This document shows, piece by piece, positions 16,062 to 23,149 of a stretch of DNA of 40,446 bases. A model generated the notes under the pieces. That model did not search any database, was not told the DNA's origin, and worked only from the letters and a program-made list of their open reading frames with translations. The position numbers and the translations under genes were made by a program. Every line of letters begins with the position of its first letter. Position 1 is the stretch's first letter. Source of the stretch: SIG607 sp036307305 (GTDB lineage: Bacteria > Bacillota > Clostridia > Oscillospirales > Acutalibacteraceae); the NCBI GenBank assembly GCA_036307305.1, contig JAXJXV010000013.1:1-40446 (forward strand). Direction: 5' to 3'.

Positions 16062-16445
16062 ATGAAATTATTTAATTCTTTTAAGGAAAACAAACAACTT
16101 ATTAACCAAACAAAATTTGTAAATGTTTATTCTGTAAAGTGCGACGATAAGGAATATACAATTATTATCCCTCGGGAAAGAGCTAGCAAGAAAACTATAA
16201 TTCATTTCATTGATAATACTATTTGTTGGGAGCAAATTCCTCGTTTTCCTAAACTTGCAGGCAAACAATATGGAGATAGAATAACGATTTACAAATTTGA
16301 TGCAAAAGTTTTGAATACTCTTTTTGTTCTCAAGGGAAATCCTCTTGGTGATGAGGGGTTGGATAATGGTATTTTTAGAAGTTTTAAAAAATATGATGAA
16401 AATTGTGTAAATTGTATAACTTACAATAAATTTAAACAAATCTAA
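16062..16445 (+). CDS. Hypothetical protein, 127 residues
   Basis: I do not recognise the family. The ATG at 16062 is chosen because AGAGGTG (16048-16054) lies 7 nt upstream; a GTG at 16053 is in frame but overlaps that site. The sequence starts MKLFNSFKENKQLINQ and looks like a small soluble alpha/beta protein (YSVKCDDKEYTIIIPRE; FDAKVLNTLFVLKGNPLGDE). It has no membrane segment, signal peptide or clear catalytic motif. It is Lys/Asn/Ile-rich and visibly AT-rich. It is bounded by array 2 upstream and the second 51-nt repeat plus terminator downstream, so it occupies the same slot as the SGNH gene before it. Confidence 0.7.
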   Translation: MKLFNSFKENKQLINQTKFVNVYSVKCDDKEYTIIIPRERASKKTIIHFIDNTICWEQIPRFPKLAGKQYGDRITIYKFDAKVLNTLFVLKGNPLGDEGLDNGIFRSFKKYDENCVNCITYNKFKQI

Positions 16446-16454
16446 GAAAATCCC

Positions 16455-16505
16455 CAGTTTTCAGGCACATTTTATTCGTGTCATTAAGATCAAAACTCCC
16501 AAAAA
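16455..16505. repeat. 51-nt direct repeat, copy B
   Basis: Partner of 15744-15794, with three substitutions. It leads into a terminator of different sequence but equal position. Confidence 0.9.
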
Positions 16506-16538
16506 TAAAACACTTGTTTCGACAAGTGCTTTATTTTT
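16501..16538. terminator. Terminator after the unknown gene
   Basis: AAAAATAAA, then CACTTGT, a TTCG tetraloop, ACAAGTG, and TTTATTTTT. The stem is nearly perfect, with one A-C mismatch, and can work in both directions. Confidence 0.85.
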
Positions 16539-16540
16539 GT

Positions 16541-16567
16541 CCAATCCGAAAAATTGGTATGTCATCA
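16541..16567. repeat. Decayed third copy of the palindromic array
   Basis: CCAAT (16541-16545) and ATTGG (16553-16557) form a hairpin followed by TATGTCATCA, one base from the array linker TATATCATCA. The rest of the stretch to 16648 is AT-rich and shows no further hairpins. Confidence 0.5.
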
Positions 16568-16648
16568 AGTTATATGGCTTATATGTTACTTTCCTTCAAA
16601 TTAATAATATATAACATTTTACTTCGACTGTATTGCTAATTTGTAGTA

Positions 16649-16677
16649 TTGTATTCTCTACGCCTATATGATATAAT
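16649..16677 (+). promoter_or_regulatory. Promoter of the HD-domain gene
   Basis: TTGTAT (16649-16654), 17 bp, TATAAT (16672-16677); the -35 is weak. Confidence 0.5.
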
Positions 16678-16721
16678 ACAAAGTACTTAATCAAACCTTA
16701 TATCCTAAAAGGAGTTATGAT

Positions 16722-17150
16722 ATGATTTACACTGACAATACAAAAAAGGCGTTAGCGCTTTGTTTTGAAGCGCACTTAAATCAAAAGGACGATAGTGGGT
16801 TGCCTTATGTTTTTCATCCGTTTCATTTGGCTGAGCAAATGAACGACGAGGCTACCACGATAGTTGCTCTTTTACACGACGTTATTGAGGACACTGCCGT
16901 GACCTTTGAGGATTTAATTAAAATGGGCTTTAGCGATGAGGTTATTGAGGCTATCAGGCTTCTGACTCACGATAAAAAAGCACCGTATCTTGACTATGTC
17001 AGGAAGATAAAGGATAATCCCGTTGCAAAGGCTGTAAAACTCGCGGATATGCTACATAACAGCGATACAACCAGACTTAACGTTATAACCGAAAAAGAAT
17101 TAAAAAGGGTTGAAAAATACGCAGAGGCTATAAAGCTTCTTACCGAATGA
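16722..17150 (+). CDS. Small HD-domain phosphohydrolase (RelA/SpoT-type HD, MESH1-like)
   Basis: 142 residues, consisting only of the HD hydrolase fold seen at the N-terminus of Rel/SpoT proteins. Metal ligands are visible: H32 (YVFHPFHLA), H52-D53 (LLHDVIED) and D109 (KLADMLHN). There is no synthetase, TGS or ACT domain. Family members of this size include small alarmone hydrolases that cleave (p)ppGpp, but other phosphate esters are possible. A GGAG site lies 6 nt before the ATG. The gene follows the decayed third repeat unit and precedes the LarA-like gene by 73 nt. Confidence 0.8.
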   Translation: MIYTDNTKKALALCFEAHLNQKDDSGLPYVFHPFHLAEQMNDEATTIVALLHDVIEDTAVTFEDLIKMGFSDEVIEAIRLLTHDKKAPYLDYVRKIKDNPVAKAVKLADMLHNSDTTRLNVITEKELKRVEKYAEAIKLLTE

Positions 17151-17223
17151 TTTTAAATAGCATTGTAACCGCAGATGTATTTTTCTTCTGCAAAACAGTC
17201 TTACCAATATATGAGGTGAAAAT

Positions 17224-18492
17224 ATGAGGGTTTCTTTTCCTTATGGTAAAAGTAAAATAGATTATGATTTTTCCGATGAACTGTTTTGTGTTCTTGAGTC
17301 ATCAATAAAGGGCTATAAGCCGCAAGGTACTCAGGAAGAACTTGTGAAAAAAGCTATGCTTTCTCCTGAATGTAGTCAGCGGCTTTGCGAACTAGCAAAG
17401 GGTAAAAACAAGGTGGTTATTATTGCCAGTGACCACACCCGTCCTGTGCCCAGCAAGGTTATTATTCCGTTTATGCTTAGTGAAATAAGACAGGGTAATA
17501 AGTGTGCGGATATAACAATTCTTATTGCAACCGGCTGTCACAGAGGCACAACCAAGGCTGAACTTATTGCGAAATTCGGCGAGGATATAGTTAATAATGA
17601 AAAAATTTATATCCACGACTGTCTTGATAAAAATATGCTTGTCAATATCGGCACACTCCCCTCTGGAAGTCCTTGTGAAATTAATAAAATTGCTTATGAA
17701 GCGGATTTACTTGTTAGCGAGGGATTTATAGAGCCTCATTTATTCGCAGGTTTCTCAGGCGGAAGAAAGAGCGTTTTACCGGGTGTTGCAGGTCGCTCTA
17801 CCGTACTTGCTAACCATTGCAGTGAGTTTATTGACAGTCCGTTTTCAAGAACGGGTAACCTTATTAATAATCCTATACATAAGGATATGGTATGGGCGGC
17901 AAGACAGGCAAAGCTTACCTATATAGTTAACGTTGTACTGAATGAAGAAAAAGAGGTTATATACGCTGTTGCAGGTGATATGGAGGCTGCTCATAAAAAG
18001 GGTACCGATTTCCTTTCGGGACTTTGCGGAGTGAAAGCTTCCCAGTGTGATGTTGCAATTACCACTAACGGCGGATATCCTCTTGACCAGAATGTGTATC
18101 AGTCTATTAAGGGAATGACAGCTGCAGAGGCCGCTCTTAAAGACGGAGGAATAATTATTATGCTTTCTCAGTCGGCTGACGGAATAGGCGGAGAAGACCT
18201 GTATCATCAGCTTGCCGATGAAAAGGATATTAATAAAACTATGCAGGGATTTTTAAACAGAGGCAGAAACGAAACCTTGCCTGACCAGTGGATGACTCAG
18301 ATTTTGCTTAGAATTTTACTTAAAAACAAAGTTATTTATATTTCTGATATGGATGAAAAGCTTGTCAGAGAAATGCATATGATTCCCGCGAGTTCTATAG
18401 ATGAAGCTATTGAAAAGGCTAAGACTATCCTGAACAAAGATAATCTAAAAATCACGGCTATTCCCGACGGAATTTCTGTTATAGTGATGTAA
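17224..18492 (+). CDS. LarA-family nickel-pincer racemase/epimerase
   Basis: 422 residues, full length for the lactate racemase family. The residues that hold the nickel-pincer nucleotide in LarA are present: H106 (ATGCHRGTT), H172 (IEPHLFAG), K182 (FSGGRKSVLPG, the cofactor attachment lysine) and H198 (LANHCSEF). Family members interconvert D/L-lactate or epimerise other 2-hydroxyacids, so the substrate cannot be set from sequence. The cofactor-making genes larB, larC and larE are not in the window. Downstream genes are envelope-related and begin 2 nt after the stop, so a link to cell-wall D-lactate or to a sugar acid is possible but unproven. GAGGTG precedes the ATG. Confidence 0.85.
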   Translation: MRVSFPYGKSKIDYDFSDELFCVLESSIKGYKPQGTQEELVKKAMLSPECSQRLCELAKGKNKVVIIASDHTRPVPSKVIIPFMLSEIRQGNKCADITILIATGCHRGTTKAELIAKFGEDIVNNEKIYIHDCLDKNMLVNIGTLPSGSPCEINKIAYEADLLVSEGFIEPHLFAGFSGGRKSVLPGVAGRSTVLANHCSEFIDSPFSRTGNLINNPIHKDMVWAARQAKLTYIVNVVLNEEKEVIYAVAGDMEAAHKKGTDFLSGLCGVKASQCDVAITTNGGYPLDQNVYQSIKGMTAAEAALKDGGIIIMLSQSADGIGGEDLYHQLADEKDINKTMQGFLNRGRNETLPDQWMTQILLRILLKNKVIYISDMDEKLVREMHMIPASSIDEAIEKAKTILNKDNLKITAIPDGISVIVM

Positions 18493-18494
18493 TT

Positions 18495-19349
18495 ATGAAA
18501 AAATGTTTGATTGTTTTTATGGTATTAAGTATGATGCTTTGTTTTACTTCCTGTAAGGAAGAAACCAAACAAGAAAATGCAAAGAAGCCCACTATTAATA
18601 CCCCTTCGGGAATGACCTATACCGAATACCTTGAATATGAGAAAAAGCTTGAACAGGAAAGGCAGGAAAAAATTGTGAATGCACAATGGAAAGAACATCC
18701 CGAAGATTATAAAATAATTGCTTTTACCTTTGATGATGCACCGTCATATTCTACAACGAACTATAATCATACCGTAACGATAATTGAAGCGTTAAATAAA
18801 TATGAGGGCGCAGGTACGCTTTTTATTAATGGTAAACAACTTGAAAATAACGGAAACGGACTTTTGCATTATGCGGTTCAAAGAGGTTTCGAGCTTGGCA
18901 ATCATACTTACAGCCATGCTTATCTTGATAAAATAAGCAAGAATGAGGTTGTAGAAGAGGTAACCAAGGTAAATGAAATGGTAGAGCAACAGCTTGGTAT
19001 TAAGCTTAAATATTTAAGACCCGGTTATCTTGTGGTTAACGAAAACGTTTTTGAGGTATCTAAGGAACTGGATATGCCCATTATTCATTGTTCCAAAAAT
19101 ATTTCCACTAAGGATTATGATGCGCTGTCTACTGCAGAGTCGGTTAAATCTACAATACTCAATAACGCCTATGACGGCGCTATTGTGCTTTGTCATGGTT
19201 GGTGCGCACCCACTGCCGAGTGCATTGAGGAGGTCTGCGCCTCTCTCTATGAACGAGGCTACCGCTTTGCTACTTTAAGTGAACTGTTTGAGTTCAGAGG
19301 CAACGGGAAAGTGCCTACAGGACAGGTTATTTGCGACGCAAAATATTAA
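18495..19349 (+). CDS. Polysaccharide deacetylase-family lipoprotein
   Basis: 284 residues. The N-terminus is a lipoprotein signal (hydrophobic CLIVFMVLSMMLCFTSC, modified Cys20), then a charged linker. The NodB domain shows TFDDAP (D80, D81), the metal-binding HTYSH (H137, H141), the LRPGY motif and a C-terminal IVLCHGW. The usual TFDDGP has Gly replaced by Ala, a tolerated variant. The likely role is removal of acetyl groups from peptidoglycan or other surface glycans outside the membrane. It starts 2 nt after the larA-like stop with no separate ribosome site, so translation is probably coupled. Confidence 0.88.
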   Translation: MKKCLIVFMVLSMMLCFTSCKEETKQENAKKPTINTPSGMTYTEYLEYEKKLEQERQEKIVNAQWKEHPEDYKIIAFTFDDAPSYSTTNYNHTVTIIEALNKYEGAGTLFINGKQLENNGNGLLHYAVQRGFELGNHTYSHAYLDKISKNEVVEEVTKVNEMVEQQLGIKLKYLRPGYLVVNENVFEVSKELDMPIIHCSKNISTKDYDALSTAESVKSTILNNAYDGAIVLCHGWCAPTAECIEEVCASLYERGYRFATLSELFEFRGNGKVPTGQVICDAKY

Positions 19350-19361
19350 GAGAGTGGTTTT

Positions 19362-19865
19362 ATGCATAACGAATTGACTAAAAAAGATATTGAAAAAATG
19401 CAGGAAGAAATGGATTACAGAATAACCGTACTTCGTCCTAAAATTTTAGAAGAGGTTAAATTTGCAAGAGGTCACGGGGATTTAAGTGAAAATTTCGAGT
19501 ATAAGGCTGCTAAGCAGGAAAGAGGAAAGAACGAAAGCAGAATCCGTTTTCTTCGCAATATGATAAAGACTGCTGTCATAATTGAGGATAACTCTTCTGA
19601 AAACGAGGTCGGTCTGTATGATAAGGTTACCTATTATATAGAGGAAGACGATGAGGAAGAAACGGTGATGATTGTTACCACAGTGCGACACGATGCTCTT
19701 TCTAATATCGTCAGCAAGGAATCGCCTATCGGAATGGCGCTTTTCGGCAAGAAAATCGGTGAAAAAGTTACCGTAAACGTTGATAACGGTGTATGTTATG
19801 ATATAATAATAAAGAAAATCGAAAAAGGAGAGGACGACGGAAGTCTTTCCATCCGTAAGTACTAA
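19362..19865 (+). CDS. GreA/GreB-family transcription elongation factor
   Basis: 167 residues. An N-terminal coiled coil carries the acidic tip GDLSENFEYKAAK (D40, E43), the residues that stimulate transcript cleavage in backtracked RNA polymerase. The C-terminal FKBP-like domain includes SPIGMALFGKKIGEKVTV. The N-terminal coil is typical, and an acidic insert EEDDEEE separates it from the C-terminal core. The organism may have another, canonical GreA elsewhere; this copy lies among envelope genes, 12 nt after the deacetylase and 1 nt before the transglycosylase. AGAGAGTGG precedes the ATG. Confidence 0.88.
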   Translation: MHNELTKKDIEKMQEEMDYRITVLRPKILEEVKFARGHGDLSENFEYKAAKQERGKNESRIRFLRNMIKTAVIIEDNSSENEVGLYDKVTYYIEEDDEEETVMIVTTVRHDALSNIVSKESPIGMALFGKKIGEKVTVNVDNGVCYDIIIKKIEKGEDDGSLSIRKY

Positions 19866-19866
19866 A

Positions 19867-20577
19867 ATGAAAAAACTTATTAAAAAGACCGTTGCTACAA
19901 TACTTGCTGTTGCGTTGCTTATTGGAATAGGTATCTGCGCTTATTATACTGCAGTAGGATACAGTGAGTATAAAAAGGTTATTTCTGAAAAACCCCTTGA
20001 TGAACGGGTGGCGGAAATAGTTTCACAGGAAAGCTTTGTGAAAAAAGAAGAATTGCCGCAAATTTATATTAACGCTGTTATTGCTGCAGAGGACCATAAT
20101 TTTTATAGTCATGGGGCAGTTAGCTTTGTTTCGACCTTCAGGGCGGTTATAACTAACCTTAAGGATAGAGAGTTTACTGAGGGTGGAAGTACAATAACTC
20201 AGCAGGTGGCTAAAAATATGTATTTTTCTCAGGAAAAGAAAATTGAAAGAAAGGTCGCTGAAATGTTCGTGGCCTTTGACCTTGAGAAAAAATACGATAA
20301 AGACGAAATTTTCGAGCTTTACGTAAATAATATTTTTTTCGGTAACGGCTATTATAATATTTATGATGCTTCGGTAGGGTATTACGGTGTAGAGCCTAAA
20401 GCCCTAACCGACAGTCAGGCGACCATACTTGCAGGTGTACCTAACGCGCCGTCTGTGTATTCTCCGAATAATAATTCTCCTTTAACTAAGCAAAGACAAA
20501 AACAAGTGCTTGACAGTATGGTGAAATACGGCTATATTAATAGAGAAACAGCAGATGAAATTTTTAGCGAAAGCTGA
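19867..20577 (+). CDS. Monofunctional peptidoglycan glycosyltransferase (GT51)
   Basis: 236 residues. One N-terminal membrane helix (about residues 7-29) is followed by a GT51 domain. The catalytic glutamate is E75 in AAEDHNFYSHGAV, and GGSTITQQVAKNMYF (106-120) and FELYVNNIFFGNGYYN are also present. There is no transpeptidase domain, and the length matches stand-alone enzymes (MtgA type) that polymerise lipid II outside the membrane. The gene starts 1 nt after the greA-like stop. Its 3' end overlaps an upstream open frame of the next gene, but the likely start there (20588) lies 10 nt past its stop. Confidence 0.9.
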   Translation: MKKLIKKTVATILAVALLIGIGICAYYTAVGYSEYKKVISEKPLDERVAEIVSQESFVKKEELPQIYINAVIAAEDHNFYSHGAVSFVSTFRAVITNLKDREFTEGGSTITQQVAKNMYFSQEKKIERKVAEMFVAFDLEKKYDKDEIFELYVNNIFFGNGYYNIYDASVGYYGVEPKALTDSQATILAGVPNAPSVYSPNNNSPLTKQRQKQVLDSMVKYGYINRETADEIFSES

Positions 20578-20587
20578 GGTAAACATT

Positions 20588-21262
20588 ATGAGAGATTTAC
20601 AGGAAAATATCGTATCTTCAAAAAATCAGAATACGTTCGATTATTATGAATTTGATAAGGGCGAGGGAATAAGAGTTCTTTACGTAGGTAATTCTATTAC
20701 AAAACACGCTCCAAAGCTGGATATAGGTTGGGAAAAGGACTGCGGTATGGCGGCAAGTTGTATTGAGAAGGATTATGTGCATCTTGTTCAGGCGAAAGTT
20801 AAGGAATATCACCCCGATGCTGCCTTTAGTATTTTACAGGTAGCAAATTACGAAAGAGAATTTTATACCCGTGAGCCTGAAAATTACTATGTCGGTGCAA
20901 AAGATTTTAAACCCGATATAATATTTATGTTTTTCGGTGCAAATGTAAACGGAGAGTATGATAAAACCGAGAATCCGCCTAAAACCTTTGGAAAGGCATA
21001 TGAGGATTTGAGAAATTATCTTGTAGATGGCAGAGATGTACTTGTAGTTCATTCTCAGGGCTTTTATATTCGTCCTGTTCTTGATAGTGAAAAGGAAGCG
21101 GTTGCAAAGAAATACTGCGAGACTTTCGTAAATCTTGATGAAATGAGAGTGCTTCCCGAAACACACGGAATGTATAATCACCCTAATGACCTTGGTATGC
21201 AGTTGATTGCTGATAAGTTCTGGGCTGAAATTGAAGAATACGTAAAAAACTTTAAAAAATAA
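20588..21262 (+). CDS. SGNH/GDSL-like hydrolase
   Basis: 224 residues with the ATG at 20588, preceded by GAGGTAA; an in-frame ATG at 20555 lies inside the transglycosylase gene and lacks a better site. Motifs are nucleophile block GNSITKH (S36; Asp of GDS replaced by Asn), an Asn-block variant FGANVNG, and a C-terminal YNHPND. No signal peptide is seen. It is a different subfamily from the protein at 14726. The likely role is esterase action on a carbohydrate ester. It is the last gene of the 17224-21262 cluster and ends in a terminator shared with the convergent operon. Confidence 0.75.
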   Translation: MRDLQENIVSSKNQNTFDYYEFDKGEGIRVLYVGNSITKHAPKLDIGWEKDCGMAASCIEKDYVHLVQAKVKEYHPDAAFSILQVANYEREFYTREPENYYVGAKDFKPDIIFMFFGANVNGEYDKTENPPKTFGKAYEDLRNYLVDGRDVLVVHSQGFYIRPVLDSEKEAVAKKYCETFVNLDEMRVLPETHGMYNHPNDLGMQLIADKFWAEIEEYVKNFKK

Positions 21263-21286
21263 GAAGTGGCGTTAGCCACTTCTTTT
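21259..21286. terminator. Bidirectional terminator between convergent operons
   Basis: AAGAAGTGGC (21261-21270), loop GTTA, GCCACTTCTT (21275-21284). The stop codons of both flanking genes lie inside the hairpin. Confidence 0.85.
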
Positions 21287-21643
21287 AATTTCCCAATAAT
21301 ATTTTCTGTTGCAATGGGGGAAATCGCTTAATATTCCGTGTTCTGGGTCGTAAAATATTCCCTTAAAGAAAAGAGACCAATGCCAACAGCGCGGTGTTTC
21401 AAGGCTTAGTATTGCGATTTGAGGCAGGTCCTCTTTGCTTTGCACTTCCTTGCGGTTTTCGTCGAAACTGACGCCGTTTGCTTTCATAACGCTTTTCATT
21501 TGTTTAAGGGTAGTTTCCCTGTCAGTACCGCACTGCGAAATTATTTCTTCAACAGACAGACCGGTAAGCATTGCAAGAACTGCTTGTCCACACTGAAGAT
21601 TTGTAGGCTCCTTTACGTATTTTATATCTGTTACAAGACTCAT
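21272..21643 (-). CDS. Peptidase C39-like (papain-fold) small protein
   Basis: 123 residues. The pattern fits a minimal C39/papain fold: Cys18 in TNLQCGQAVLAML, His88 in CWHWSLFF and Asp99 in IFYDPEHGI. It has no ABC transporter or membrane segment, so it is not a bacteriocin exporter. The substrate is unknown. It is the last gene of a four-gene minus-strand operon and overlaps the ECF gene by 4 nt (ATGA), so it is probably translated together with it. The catalytic reading is inference from motif spacing. Confidence 0.65.
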   Translation of the reverse strand: MSLVTDIKYVKEPTNLQCGQAVLAMLTGLSVEEIISQCGTDRETTLKQMKSVMKANGVSFDENRKEVQSKEDLPQIAILSLETPRCWHWSLFFKGIFYDPEHGILSDFPHCNRKYYWEIKRSG

Positions 21644-22143
21644 AAAATTATTTTTTTAATAACACCTGTCTTTTCCAAAACAGTGTAAATAACCATTGAT
21701 GAAATTATACCTACTGCGCCTTGTATACAGTTATATGGAACAGAAGTAATTGCCGCACTTCCAATTAAAAACGCCCACTCATAAGTAAGATAACCGCTTA
21801 CCATAACTATTTCTGCTAAAAAAGATGATAAAAGTCTTCGTGGTAATGAATGTTTTGTTTTGGTAAAGTAGTATACAATTAAAGCCATAACACCTTTAAT
21901 GATTGCAGTAGCGGGTATGTAAATCGCGTAGCCTATAACAAGGTCGCAAAGGCAACTGCCGACTATTGATGAAGCTATTCCAAAAGGTCCGAGAATCAGT
22001 CCCGAAAGTATAACAAAGCAATCGCCAAGGTTGACGTAACCGCCAAGAGATATAGGGAAGCTTATATAGGTTGCGACGAACGTCAGCGCGGCAAAAAGAG
22101 CTGACAGTACAAGCTTTTTTGTACTGAATTTATTGTTTATCAT
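21640..22143 (-). CDS. ECF transporter S component
   Basis: 167 residues, very hydrophobic with about five or six membrane helices. The first part, LVLSALFAALTFVATYISFPI then GGYVNLGDCFVILSG (shown in pieces), is the pattern of substrate-binding S components of energy-coupling factor importers. Such proteins bind a vitamin or similar small molecule and dock on a shared EcfA-EcfT module, which is not in the window. I cannot name the ligand. It overlaps the GerW gene by 14 nt and the C39-like gene by 4 nt. Confidence 0.8.
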   Translation of the reverse strand: MINNKFSTKKLVLSALFAALTFVATYISFPISLGGYVNLGDCFVILSGLILGPFGIASSIVGSCLCDLVIGYAIYIPATAIIKGVMALIVYYFTKTKHSLPRRLLSSFLAEIVMVSGYLTYEWAFLIGSAAITSVPYNCIQGAVGIISSMVIYTVLEKTGVIKKIIL

Positions 22144-22480
22144 TTTTCTTTCTCCTATCAGATGCGAATTTAAATATTTTTTCTATTAAACTTGGCTTAG
22201 AGGGTTCCTCGGCGTTTGTTATAGAAAGTTCACCGTCCTTTATAACGATGTATGAAACGGGCTTTTTGGTGACTCCCGCACCTGCGCCTGCGGCAAGTGA
22301 ATCTGAGTTCTTTTCACCGTTTTTGTCGAAGCCACCGCCACCGAAGCCAAAGGAAAGCTGATACACAGGGATTATCATAGTGGAATCCACTGTAACGGGG
22401 TCGCCAAGCACAGAGTTTTCCTTTAACGCAAGATACGCCTTGTCGGCAGTTGACGAAATGATTTTTGCAATATTATCCAT
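22130..22480 (-). CDS. GerW (YtfJ) family sporulation protein
   Basis: 116 residues. The family signature is clear: LKENSVLGDPVTVDSTMIIP, then VYQLSFGFGGGG, a Gly/Ala-rich loop, and PVSYIVIKDGEL. In Bacillus the homologue is a forespore protein needed for germination with L-alanine. Length is normal. It overlaps the YtfI-like gene by 8 nt and the ECF gene by 14 nt. Its presence supports a spore-forming host. Confidence 0.88.
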   Translation of the reverse strand: MDNIAKIISSTADKAYLALKENSVLGDPVTVDSTMIIPVYQLSFGFGGGGFDKNGEKNSDSLAAGAGAGVTKKPVSYIVIKDGELSITNAEEPSKPSLIEKIFKFASDRRKKNDKQ

Positions 22481-23015
22481 TTTGTTTACTTCCTTCTTTT
22501 AGGTCTTTTATTATGGGATAAAATTTTAAAAAAGCGGTAATAAGATACAGACAGTTGATTTTTGTTTTAATTTCAAAATTGAGTTTGGATGAAAATGAGT
22601 TGTAGTCGCAAAGAACTGATATGTCGTCGGTATTTATATTAATATTGCTTTGCAGATATGCTACGGTGGGATACAAAAAGGAACAAATACTACCGTAAGT
22701 AATGGCTGTCTGCGCAGCGTCTTCACTTGCAACCGTTATATTTAATGAAAATTTTTTGACCTTGGATTTTTTCAAAACGTATTTAATCAGTTTCCAGATT
22801 TTGCTTTTTTCTGAAAAAAGAATTTTTACGGTTTTGACTAAATCCGTTTTAGCGTTATTTTGTTTTTTTTCTTTTATAGGTAGCTTTATTCCTGAAATTT
22901 TAAACTCACTGTGAAAACCGTTTTCATATTTTAATTTAAACTGAAAACTAAACGGAAAAAATAAGAATAGAATTAACAGTAAAGCTGACACGAAAAGTAT
23001 AATTAATGCTTCCAT
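22473..23015 (-). CDS. DUF2953 (YtfI-like) membrane-anchored protein
   Basis: 180 residues. An N-terminal helix (ALIILFVSALLLILFLFFPF) anchors a soluble domain typical of DUF2953, which is commonly encoded next to GerW in spore formers. The domain contains SLNITVASEDAAQTAITYGS. Function is unknown; a sporulation role is inferred from the neighbour. GAGG lies upstream of the ATG, and a promoter is at 23046-23074. Confidence 0.8.
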   Translation of the reverse strand: MEALIILFVSALLLILFLFFPFSFQFKLKYENGFHSEFKISGIKLPIKEKKQNNAKTDLVKTVKILFSEKSKIWKLIKYVLKKSKVKKFSLNITVASEDAAQTAITYGSICSFLYPTVAYLQSNININTDDISVLCDYNSFSSKLNFEIKTKINCLYLITAFLKFYPIIKDLKEGSKQNG

Positions 23016-23045
23016 TAGCTTTTCCTCACTTTAATATCATAAACC

Positions 23046-23074
23046 ATTATATTACAAATATTTATAACTTTCAA
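23046..23074 (-). promoter_or_regulatory. Promoter of the ytfI-gerW-ECF-C39 operon
   Basis: On the minus strand TTGAAA (23069-23074), 17 bp, TATAAT (23046-23051). It looks like a vegetative promoter; a separate forespore promoter cannot be excluded. Confidence 0.65.
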
Positions 23075-23149
23075 GAAAAAAGAGTGTAAACATAATAATG
23101 TTGTAAATCAGGCTGAGAAAAAATAACGTTAAATATTGTTCATACGACA

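Noticed and set aside
15767..16075. Open frame of 102 codons across array 2
   Set aside because: Same reason: translation of terminator and repeat units, overlapping the start of a better-supported gene.
14476..16721. Integron-type cassette array
   Set aside because: No integrase gene, no attC-like sites with the expected simple sites; the repeated unit lies upstream with a promoter for each gene, unlike promoterless integron cassettes.
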